From Methanomassiliicoccales archaeon (GTDB taxonomy: Archaea; Thermoplasmatota; Thermoplasmata; Methanomassiliicoccales; UBA472): a stretch of 5,251 nucleotides of DNA. Shown here one piece after another: positions 1 to 5,251 of this stretch. Where the stretch lies: NCBI GenBank assembly GCA_013329565.1, contig DUJZ01000019.1, forward strand, positions 1,618-6,868, in the 5' to 3' direction. Within the stretch, counting starts at the first letter, position 1, and each line of letters starts with the position of its first letter. Both the position numbers and the translations under genes were made by a program. The notes under the pieces were generated by a model that saw only the letters and a program-made list of their open reading frames with translations, was not told where the DNA came from and did not search any database.

Positions 1-513
1 CCGTACCGTGGCGTTCTCTACGGACAGTTCATGCTTACCAGGGAGGGACCGAAGGTCATCGAGTTCAACGCCCGATTCGGGGACCCGGAGGCGATGAACG
101 TTCTGACGCTGTTGCAGAGCGGCTTCCTGGGCGTTTGCCAGGGTGTTGCCGACGGAAAGCTCTCGAACGACGTACCGTTCCTCAGGAAGGCCACGGTGTG
201 CAAGTACGTCGTTCCGGCCGGTTACGGCACGGAATCCAAGGCCGGACGGCCGGTCATGGTTAACGAAAAGAAACTGGCAGCGACCGGCGCCCGCCTGTAC
301 TACGCGGCGGTGGACGAGAAGGACGGCGTCGTCCTGACGACCTCGTCCCGCACCATGGGCGTGGTGGGTATGGCCGATTCCATAGAAGAGGCGGAAGCGA
401 TCTGCGAGGCCGGGCTCGAGCATGTGCAGGGCGAGATATTCGTCCGTCACGACATAGGGAAGAGGGAGCTGGTGCGCAGAAGGGTGGAGCACATGCGCCA
501 GGTCAGGGGCTGA
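1..513 (+). CDS. purD: Phosphoribosylamine--glycine ligase (GAR synthetase), C-terminal part, 5' truncated by window edge
   Basis: This is the C-terminal 170 residues of PurD, the cytoplasmic ATP-grasp enzyme that joins glycine to 5-phosphoribosylamine in the second step of de novo purine synthesis. The frame is open from base 1 (PYRGVLYGQF...), so the ATG at 31 is internal and the real start lies outside the window; full-length PurD is usually about 420-440 residues. The visible part opens with the conserved YRGVLY strand, then EFNARFGDPE (residues 21-30), where E21 and N23 correspond to the family's Mg-ATP ligands. After it come the ATVCKYVVPAGYG segment and the C-terminal domain with YYAAVDE, SSRTMGVVG, DSIEEAEA and the closing HDIGKRE motif. 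The wording 'FGDPEAMNVL' and 'ATVCKYVVP' is, from memory, typical of archaeal PurD. The stop is TGA at 511-513. Family identity is very safe; no damage is seen in the visible part. Confidence 0.96.
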   Translation, partial: PYRGVLYGQFMLTREGPKVIEFNARFGDPEAMNVLTLLQSGFLGVCQGVADGKLSNDVPFLRKATVCKYVVPAGYGTESKAGRPVMVNEKKLAATGARLYYAAVDEKDGVVLTTSSRTMGVVGMADSIEEAEAICEAGLEHVQGEIFVRHDIGKRELVRRRVEHMRQVRG

Positions 514-547
514 GCAAGCTTTTCATATTACCCGGCAATCTACCCTC
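514..547 (+). promoter_or_regulatory. Candidate archaeal TATA-box promoter for the translin-like gene, leaderless arrangement
   Basis: The 34-base gap between the purD stop and the next ATG is the only AT-rich patch on this side of the window. It contains AAGCTTTTCATATTA (516-530), which resembles an archaeal TATA box preceded by a purine-containing BRE-like stretch. Its centre, near 525, lies about 23-25 bases upstream of the ATG at 548, so transcription would start at or next to the start codon. No GGAGG/GGTG-type ribosome binding site occurs in 530-547, which fits a leaderless mRNA. Read-through from purD remains possible. The call rests on pattern and spacing only. Confidence 0.5.
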
Positions 548-1165
548 ATGCAGAACCTGGAGCGCATCGCCCAGAGGATACAGGACTCCCTGGAGGAGAA
601 GGATACCGTAAGGGAGATCGCCATCAAGTCCTCCCGCGCCCTGATCAGAATGTCCAGCGGAGTGGTCCACGGGATGCACAAGGGTATTGACGGCGAGGCC
701 GATCTGGCCGAGGCGATCGATGAAGCGCACAGGCTGAAGAGCGTTCTCGCCGAGCACGTGGAGATCTGGCACTCCGGAATAGTGCAGGACGCCCTGGTCG
801 AGGTGGCCGAGGCGGCCATTCTTAACGCGTTGGTCAAGGGTCAAGAACTGCCCGACCCGGCCCACCTGGGCATGCCGGGCACCGCCTATCTCCTAGGCAT
901 AGCGGACACCATCGGCGAGCTTAGACGCTTCTCCCTGGAATCATTGCGGAGGGGGAACATCCCCGAGGCCGAGCGGTACCTGGACCTCATGGAGGAGCTG
1001 TTCCTGGTCATCATGCGCTTCGATTATCCCGACGCCATCATATCCATAAGGCGCAAGCAGGACATCGCCCGGTCGGTACTGGAGAAGACCAGGGGCGACG
1101 TGTCCCTGGCGGTCATGAGCGACAGGCTGCACGGCCGTATGGGCGACCTGGAGAAAAGGTTGTAA
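548..1165 (+). CDS. Translin/TRAX-family protein, probable archaeal C3PO-like endoribonuclease
   Basis: This 205-residue all-helical protein has the length and motifs of archaeal translin homologues. In eukaryotes translin and TRAX form the octameric C3PO RNase, which degrades short RNAs; archaeal relatives form a comparable shell with single-stranded RNA cleavage activity. Diagnostic segments are DALVEVAEAAIL (81-92), the PDPAHLGMPGTAYLLGIADTI run (102-122) followed by GELRR (123-127), SLRRGN (132-137), and FDYPDA...RRKQDIARSVLEKTRGDVSLA (158-188). By memory alignment to human TRAX, E85 and E88 match the E-x-x-E pair and D120 and E124 match the D-x-x-x-E pair of the active site, so the protein is predicted to be catalytic rather than translin-like and inactive. 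The N-terminal helix (1-35) is charged. The ATG at 548 is the natural start because it sits just where a leaderless transcript from the TATA-like box would begin. The stop is TAA at 1163-1165. The RNA substrate is unknown. Confidence 0.88.
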   Translation: MQNLERIAQRIQDSLEEKDTVREIAIKSSRALIRMSSGVVHGMHKGIDGEADLAEAIDEAHRLKSVLAEHVEIWHSGIVQDALVEVAEAAILNALVKGQELPDPAHLGMPGTAYLLGIADTIGELRRFSLESLRRGNIPEAERYLDLMEELFLVIMRFDYPDAIISIRRKQDIARSVLEKTRGDVSLAVMSDRLHGRMGDLEKRL

Positions 1166-1199
1166 GGGAAAGGGTTTTCAGTGTTTCTTCTTGCCCTTG
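1166..1199. terminator. Possible overlapping convergent terminators between translin-like gene and surface-protein gene
   Basis: The two convergent stop codons are only 12 bases apart (1166-1177). Reading rightward, the translin-like transcript enters a T-rich tract, TTTTCAGTGTTTCTTCTT (1175-1192), as expected of archaeal oligo-U termination. An AAGGG/CCCTT pair (1170-1174 with 1194-1198) could form a short 5-bp stem. Reading leftward, the other transcript meets a pyrimidine stretch, CCCTTTCCCTTACAACCTTTT. Both signals are weak and lie partly inside the opposite gene. Confidence 0.3.
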
Positions 1200-1948
1200 A
1201 CCGGGCGTCTCCATACGAAGAATATGGTAACGCCTAGCGCCGCGATAAGCACCCACATCAGGGTGTTGACCCAATCGTAGCCGGGCATCTTGTAGTAGAT
1301 GGTCGTCTCGTACACCGACGCCCCGCCCTCGAACGTGACTATCTCGTTGTTGGGGTCCAGGACCATGCGCACCTTGTGCTCCCCTGAGGCAAGGTCCATG
1401 GCGGTCCAGTTGTACTGGAACTGGTACGATTCACCGGCAGCCAGATCGATAGTCGTGCGGTGGAACTCCACCCACTCCCCGCCCTGGTTCATCTGCAGGC
1501 TGATCGGCACGCCAACGGCCGCCACCTCACCGGTGTTCACGACGGTCGTCTTCAGTACCACCGGATCGACCACCTTGACCTGGAAGGAGATGGTGGTCTT
1601 CACCGTCTGACCGAGGCTCGCCGAACTGCACTCGATGGTGATGGTCATCGTCTGGGCCTCGGCCGGGGCGGTCAGATTGATGTTGAACCTGCCGTCAGCG
1701 GTCGGTTCGACCGTCCCCGGAACGAAGAACGAGCCGTAGGTGTTCCCGGACCCGGTCATGGTGGCCTTGTAGGAGTAGTTCCCCAGGCCGACCTCGGCCG
1801 GACCGCCGAACATGACCAAGGTATACATGGTCACACTGTTGGTGGCAACTACCTGGGGACCGTCGATCTCCGCGTACAGCGGATCATACGTATCCGCCTG
1901 GGCGAAGGGCATCGCGCCCAGCAGCACGAACGCTGCGAGGATGACCAT
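1178..1948 (-). CDS. Exported, membrane-anchored protein with beta-rich and CARDB-like domains
   Basis: This 256-residue protein (from ATG at 1948) is not one I can name, but its build is clear. Residues 1-18 are a hydrophobic signal peptide ending PFAQA before DTYDP. Residues 20-125 form a beta-rich domain of unknown family. Residues 127-218 look like a CARDB domain (adhesion-type Ig-like fold), with VVNTGEVAAVGVPISLQM, the LAAGESYQFQYNW strand and HKVRMVLDPNNEIV in the usual order. Residues 227-246 are one transmembrane helix, followed by the basic tail RRPVKGKKKH, predicting an outside N-terminus and cytoplasmic C-terminus. Three N-glycosylation sequons are present (N57, N91, N180). The ATG overlaps the upstream stop by one base (TGATG), so the gene is probably translated by coupling. 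The annotated signal peptide lacks an N-terminal lysine or arginine; an in-frame extension to an ACG at 1963 would add TKKAL and supply one. Likely a cell-surface partner of the upstream giant protein; this is inference from context. Confidence 0.82.
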   Translation of the reverse strand: MVILAAFVLLGAMPFAQADTYDPLYAEIDGPQVVATNSVTMYTLVMFGGPAEVGLGNYSYKATMTGSGNTYGSFFVPGTVEPTADGRFNINLTAPAEAQTMTITIECSSASLGQTVKTTISFQVKVVDPVVLKTTVVNTGEVAAVGVPISLQMNQGGEWVEFHRTTIDLAAGESYQFQYNWTAMDLASGEHKVRMVLDPNNEIVTFEGGASVYETTIYYKMPGYDWVNTLMWVLIAALGVTIFFVWRRPVKGKKKH

Positions 1949-1975
1949 CAGCGCTTTCTTCGTGTGAACACCCCC
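1946..1975 (-). promoter_or_regulatory. Stop-start overlap (TGATG) with an upstream Shine-Dalgarno-like GGGGGTG
   Basis: On the minus strand the giant gene ends CGC TGA and the next gene starts ATG, sharing base 1948. This usually means coupled translation from one mRNA. A GGGGGTG at 1975-1969 would pair with the archaeal anti-SD CACCUCC throughout, with one G-U wobble. It lies 20 bases from the ATG, too far for normal use, but only 5 bases from an in-frame ACG at 1963-1961. The motif also encodes Lys-Gly-Val in the upstream gene, so it may be coincidence. Confidence 0.5.
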
Positions 1976-4900
1976 TTCTGTATACTGAGGACGACAAGAA
2001 CCGCCATCAGGGCAAAGGTCAATCCTAGAAGGATCAAGGAGCCCTGCCCTAGGGTGGGCGCGCTATCGTCGACGTTCACTCCGGTGACGGTTAGACCGTT
2101 CACGCCCAGTCCGACGAAGTCCGGTTCCAGATCCAGAGACGCGCGCACCGCCTGGTCGGCGGTGGACAGCGCCACCAGCTGCACGGTGACCGTGGGGCTG
2201 GGGTTCGCCCTCAGGGGAACCATGGACACCTCGATCTCCGAGCTCTTGGTGGCCGAGACCGTCAAGCTCATGGAATCGGTCAGGACGGTCTTGTTGAGCA
2301 ACTTGACGTCCCAGCCCAGGTCCCGCAGTGCCTGCTGGTTTCCGATGGAAAGGGCGTAAGTATCGTCCACGTTTCCGGGGTTGGTCACCTCGACGGTGTG
2401 GATGTAATCCTCACCGTTCGTGGACTCCCCGCCCTGGTACTCCATGCTCACCGCGCGAGCCGGGGCGATGACCGCGTCCAGGCTGACCGAGGCGGCCGCC
2501 GAGGAGTTGGTGATGGACGTGGCCCTCACGATCACCGCGGTGTGCTTCACCAGTATGGTGGAGGACGGCGTGAGCTGCACGGTCACCGTCTGGCTGTTGG
2601 AGACGCCGTAGCCGAGGGCGACCTCGGTCTGGGAGAACACCACGGTCCAGCCGGTGGCGGTCGCGGTGAGCGTGAACGTGTCCTGCACGTTGCCCTCGTT
2701 CACTACCCGGATCGTATAGGTGGCGGTCTCTCCCGCGTTCAGAGTAACCTTCTGCGCGGAGTCCCAGGTGACCGAGACGTCCTGCTCGGCCACCCTCTGC
2801 ATGTATATCCCCTTGGTGGTGGCGTCGCTGAGCGAGACGGCCGCGGTGACCTGGTAATCCACGTCCAGTCCGTTCTCCAGGAGCACAGCCTTGGCGCTCA
2901 ACGCGTAAGAACCGCCAGGCAGATATAGCTCATAAGCTCCGGCGACGGAACTGGTGATGCTGATCACCCCGTTGACGCTGACCTCGGCCCTCACGCCTTC
3001 GTCGTTGGCGAAAGTGACCCCGGCGAGGCGGAACGCCTCGACCAGTACGATATCATACGTGACATCGTCCAGGTTGGATATAATGAGCTCGCCGAGATAG
3101 GCCCGGGAGCTGTCCTGGCTTACCGCGTATACTGTGTAGTTGCCCGGAGACAGGTCCACGGAGAAGCTGCCGATGGCGTTGACCGTCAGGTCCGAAGCGG
3201 TGGCGGACATCGCCTGGAACTCGATCCGGGCGGTGGCCGACGAGCCGTCCGCAAGCACATCGCCGCTCACCGTGGCGTTCTCGTAGGACATCACGGTGCT
3301 GATGACCACGTTCCGGCGGGAGGTGGACATGGTGAAGTCCAGCTCTCCTACGTACCTGACGTACCTCTGCTGGGCGGCCATGGTCACGATGGTGGAATGG
3401 TCCACCGACGCCGTGAACGAACCGACGGGCAGATAGACGCTGGCCATGCCAGTATCGGGAGTGGTGACGTTGTAGTACGCTCCCGCGCTCTCGATGGAGA
3501 CGACCATGCTCTGGGTCCTCGTCCCGGTCATGGTCGCCTGTATGGTGGCCATGGCGGCGGAGTTCGCCGCGACGTCCAGGGACATCGGGCCGCTGACGTC
3601 CACGCGGGTGAGCGTGGCATAGTTCAGGGTTCCGTTGGCCACGGTGGCGTACAGAGAGTAAGAGCCTTGCTGAAGATACAGTGAATAGGTCTGGCTGGCG
3701 GTCATGCTGACCATGTCCGGCCCGTCGAAGACCATGCTGGCCGTACCGCTGGGGCTGACCGCCCCGTTGACCAGGACCCTCTGGACCAGCTCGACCTGCA
3801 AGGACGCGGGATCACTGCCGATGAGCACTTCCAGGTCCAGATCGCTGAGCGACTGGTAGCGCATCGAGGGGTCCCCGGCGGTGACGTTCTGGTCCACTCT
3901 GACCTTGTACGTTCCAGGATAGAGGGTGGCGCTGAAGCTTCCATCGGCATTGGTGATCGCGCTGGCGTCAACGGCTGGACCGCTGACCGCCTCGAACCTG
4001 ACGCTGATGCCGGCCAGAGCCACGGAGAGAGCACCGGTGATGGTCCTCTCCAGGGCGATCATCTCCAGATCGGCGGTGGCGCTCTGGGCGATGGACGGGT
4101 AGTTCCGAACCACGGTCTCAAAGCCGTCCTTCTCCGCGGTCAGGGTGTACGTTCTTCCGGATACCAGCACGAAGGAGTACTGTCCGGAGGAGCCGGTGCC
4201 TTCGGTGACGACACGGCCATCCTGGTCGGTCACGGTGATCACGACCCCGTTCAGTCCCTCGGCGGCGGAGGCCGCGTTGTTGCCGTCAGCGTCGTACCAG
4301 GCCTTTCCGCCGATAGTGACGGAGGATGCCAGCTGGAACGTTATGGACGCAGAGTAAACGAAGTTCACATCGCCCCAGTAGGCCCTGGTGCCGTCGGTTA
4401 TGTACGCGAAGTACAGACCCGAGGGCAGCACGGCCCTGAACTCGCCCTGCGAGTTGGTCACGGCGGTGAGCGTAGCTCCTCCGCTGCGCTCCTGCAGCAC
4501 GACGTCAGCCCCGGAGATGGCGGCGCTGGAATATTGTACCGTACCGGAGAGGACCAGTCCGTCCTCCAGGACCAGGTCGATGCTGGCGCTGTCGGTGGCG
4601 ATGACCTTCTCCAGGAACACCGCCTCCTGGCCGTTCACGGTCGCGGTGGCGTAAAGGGATACGTCGCCCTTGGGGACGACGACCGAATACCTGCCGCGGG
4701 AGTCGCTCTGCACCCAGACGTCCACCAGATCGCCGGAGATGCCGACCAGGGCGTTGCTGACGGCCTGGCCGTTGTAACTGACCAGCCCGCTCAGGCGCAT
4801 GGAGTCGTATAGCAACAGGTCCTTGCTGAGGGAATCGCCAGCCTCCAGGGTGACGTCGGCGCTCTGGATGGCGGTTCCGTCTGGGGTCTGGATGGTGTAG

Positions 4901-5251
4901 TTGCCCGGAAGCAGTCCTTCGAAGGAGTAAGCGCCGGTCGAATCGGTGATGGCCTCGAACACCAGCCCGTTGGTCTTGTCCAAGAGGGATATCGCGATCT
5001 GGCCGGCAGCGATGCCGTCCGCGAGGGTCGCCGTGCCGTTCATAGCGGCCGGTTCGACGTATAGGTCCTTGGAGACCGGGGAGCCGATCCGGACCTGCAC
5101 GCTGGCAGTTCCGAACACATGTCCCTCGTACTCCACCCAGATGGCCCCGTACATCGGACTTATGCCCGCTATATCGTACCCATCGGCGGTGGACGTCGCC
5201 TCGGCCCGGAATCCGTTGGTGGTGTTCTCGAATATCACGGTCGCTCCGACC
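1948..5251 (-). CDS. Giant modular cell-surface protein: CnaB/carboxypeptidase-regulatory-like repeats, two NEW3-like domains, C-terminal membrane anchor (N-terminus beyond window)
   Basis: This is the C-terminal part of a very large protein; 1,100 residues are visible (numbered from V at 5250) and the frame stays open to the window edge. The GTG at 5238 falls inside a beta module, so it is not the start. Order: one partial module (1-64); nine complete modules of about 80-90 residues (65-149, 150-229, 231-309, 310-400, 401-489, 490-568, 569-654, 657-737, 740-819); two NEW3-like domains (822-929, 930-1040); a linker; a transmembrane helix (1072-1090); and a basic tail ending RRKR. Each module carries a core like GxYS-x-x-LPxGxYxV, typical of carboxypeptidase-regulatory/CnaB/SdrB-type beta-sandwiches. 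No cysteine is visible, and there are ten N-glycosylation sequons. The predicted topology is extracellular modules forming a stalk, a single membrane anchor and a cytoplasmic tail. A structural, S-layer-like or adhesive role is inferred; no catalytic domain is seen. It is followed by, and overlaps by one base, a second surface-protein gene. Confidence 0.87.
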   Translation of the reverse strand, partial: VGATVIFENTTNGFRAEATSTADGYDIAGISPMYGAIWVEYEGHVFGTASVQVRIGSPVSKDLYVEPAAMNGTATLADGIAAGQIAISLLDKTNGLVFEAITDSTGAYSFEGLLPGNYTIQTPDGTAIQSADVTLEAGDSLSKDLLLYDSMRLSGLVSYNGQAVSNALVGISGDLVDVWVQSDSRGRYSVVVPKGDVSLYATATVNGQEAVFLEKVIATDSASIDLVLEDGLVLSGTVQYSSAAISGADVVLQERSGGATLTAVTNSQGEFRAVLPSGLYFAYITDGTRAYWGDVNFVYSASITFQLASSVTIGGKAWYDADGNNAASAAEGLNGVVITVTDQDGRVVTEGTGSSGQYSFVLVSGRTYTLTAEKDGFETVVRNYPSIAQSATADLEMIALERTITGALSVALAGISVRFEAVSGPAVDASAITNADGSFSATLYPGTYKVRVDQNVTAGDPSMRYQSLSDLDLEVLIGSDPASLQVELVQRVLVNGAVSPSGTASMVFDGPDMVSMTASQTYSLYLQQGSYSLYATVANGTLNYATLTRVDVSGPMSLDVAANSAAMATIQATMTGTRTQSMVVSIESAGAYYNVTTPDTGMASVYLPVGSFTASVDHSTIVTMAAQQRYVRYVGELDFTMSTSRRNVVISTVMSYENATVSGDVLADGSSATARIEFQAMSATASDLTVNAIGSFSVDLSPGNYTVYAVSQDSSRAYLGELIISNLDDVTYDIVLVEAFRLAGVTFANDEGVRAEVSVNGVISITSSVAGAYELYLPGGSYALSAKAVLLENGLDVDYQVTAAVSLSDATTKGIYMQRVAEQDVSVTWDSAQKVTLNAGETATYTIRVVNEGNVQDTFTLTATATGWTVVFSQTEVALGYGVSNSQTVTVQLTPSSTILVKHTAVIVRATSITNSSAAASVSLDAVIAPARAVSMEYQGGESTNGEDYIHTVEVTNPGNVDDTYALSIGNQQALRDLGWDVKLLNKTVLTDSMSLTVSATKSSEIEVSMVPLRANPSPTVTVQLVALSTADQAVRASLDLEPDFVGLGVNGLTVTGVNVDDSAPTLGQGSLILLGLTFALMAVLVVLSIQKGVFTRRKR
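1951..2037 (-). other. C-terminal transmembrane anchor and basic cytoplasmic tail of the giant surface protein
   Basis: The stretch LILLGLTFALMAVLVVLSI (2037-1981) is one hydrophobic helix, and the tail QKGVFTRRKR follows it. Basic residues after the helix place the tail in the cytoplasm, with all repeat modules outside. No LPXTG, PGF-CTERM or similar sorting motif precedes the helix, so the anchor is probably retained. Confidence 0.85.
2131..2787 (-). other. Two tandem NEW3-like (COG1470-type) beta domains next to the membrane
   Basis: The first copy (about 2787-2464) contains LNAGETATYTIRVVNEGNVQ, then DTFTLTATATGW and a VTVQLTPSS strand. The second (about 2463-2131) contains HTVEVTNPGNVDDTYALSI and GWDVKLLN. 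The shared 'V-x-N-x-G-N-V-x-D-T-[FY]-x-L' motif is the hallmark of NEW3/alpha-galactosidase-associated and COG1470 archaeal membrane-protein domains. They sit between the module array and the anchor, a common place for such domains in archaeal surface proteins. Confidence 0.72.
2794..5058 (-). repeat. Array of nine diverged beta-sandwich modules (carboxypeptidase-regulatory-like/CnaB-like)
   Basis: The nine complete modules begin near 5058, 4803, 4560, 4323, 4050, 3783, 3546, 3282 and 3033. Their core strands align by eye: TGAYSFEGLLPGNYTI, RGRYSVVVPKGDVSLYA, QGEFRAVLPSGLYFAYI, SGQYSFVLVSGRTYTLTA, DGSFSATLYPGTYKVRV, SQTYSLYLQQGSYSLYA, TGMASVYLPVGSFTASV, IGSFSVDLSPGNYTVYA and AGAYELYLPGGSYALSA. 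The repeat is visible only in protein; I saw no long direct DNA repeat, so the duplications are old or under diversification. The partial module right of 5058 (to 5251) shows that the array continues outside the window. Confidence 0.8.
4051..4323 (-). other. SdrD-B-like module with an EF-hand-type calcium loop
   Basis: The fourth complete module differs from the rest. It begins SVTIGGKAWYDADGNNAASA and continues into EGLNGVVITVTD, the pattern of SdrD B-type repeats in which a short Asp-rich loop is inserted between the first two strands. The loop at 4293-4258 has D, D, N, S and E at positions 1, 3, 5, 9 and 12 of a canonical EF-hand loop, which predicts Ca2+ binding. No other visible module has such a loop. 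Confidence 0.65.

Noticed and set aside
31..33. ATG as the start of purD
   Set aside because: YRGVLY and the conserved ATP-grasp sequence continue upstream of it to base 1, so it is internal to a truncated gene.
503..865. Minus-strand open frames opposite the translin-like gene
   Set aside because: The + strand frame gives a convincing translin-family protein; the antisense frames have no family resemblance.
1166..1177. Possible small gene or RNA gene between the convergent genes
   Set aside because: Only 12 bases are free and no tRNA-like or structured element is visible.
1460..2359. 299-codon open frame on the + strand
   Set aside because: It lies antisense to both surface-protein genes and its protein is a low-complexity run rich in H, R, G and D with no recognisable domain, typical of an antisense shadow in GC-rich DNA.
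2398..2928. 176-codon open frame on the + strand
   Set aside because: Antisense to the NEW3/last-module region; composition (H, R, G, V, D) and lack of any family signature mark it as a shadow.
5236..5238. GTG as start codon of the giant surface protein
   Set aside because: The frame is open upstream to the window edge (V-G-A-T precede it), the GTG is in the middle of a beta-module strand (GATVIFENTTNG), and no signal peptide follows.
1..5251. CRISPR arrays, insertion sequences, attachment sites or a defence system
   Set aside because: I saw no spaced direct DNA repeats, terminal inverted repeats, transposase or integrase motifs, or nuclease/helicase domains linked to defence. The repeats in the surface protein are protein-level only.

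Overview
The window looks like chromosomal DNA from a GC-rich archaeon. Three things support this. The PurD fragment is of the archaeal type. A translin-family gene is preceded by a TATA-like box about 25 bases before its ATG, with no ribosome binding site, which suggests a leaderless transcript. The right-hand part encodes type I membrane surface proteins built from repeated beta-sandwich modules, a style common in Euryarchaeota and Thermoplasmatota. A Methanomassiliicoccales-like or other Thermoplasmatota lineage is my best guess, but it is an impression and was not tested.

Layout. Positions 1-513 (+) are the C-terminal 170 codons of purD (phosphoribosylamine--glycine ligase). A 34-base gap with a candidate promoter follows. 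Positions 548-1165 (+) encode a complete translin/TRAX-like protein that keeps the acidic residues used for RNA cleavage in TRAX. It converges, with only 12 bases between stop codons, on a two-gene block transcribed leftward. The first gene of that block (5251 down to 1948, open at the right edge) encodes at least 1,100 residues of a giant surface protein: nine complete and one partial carboxypeptidase-regulatory-like/CnaB-like modules, two NEW3-like domains, one transmembrane helix and a short basic tail. The second gene (1948 down to 1178) overlaps it by one base (TGATG) and encodes a small exported protein with a beta-rich domain, a CARDB-like domain, a C-terminal transmembrane helix and a lysine-rich tail.

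How the genes fit together. The two + strand genes are housekeeping (purine synthesis) and RNA processing, and nothing in the sequence ties their functions together. The two - strand genes look like a translationally coupled pair with the same topology, outside facing beta domains and a basic cytoplasmic tail, so they may act together at the cell surface. No RNA gene, CRISPR array, insertion sequence or inverted-repeat-bounded element was seen. Apart from the 34-base and 12-base gaps, essentially the whole window is coding.
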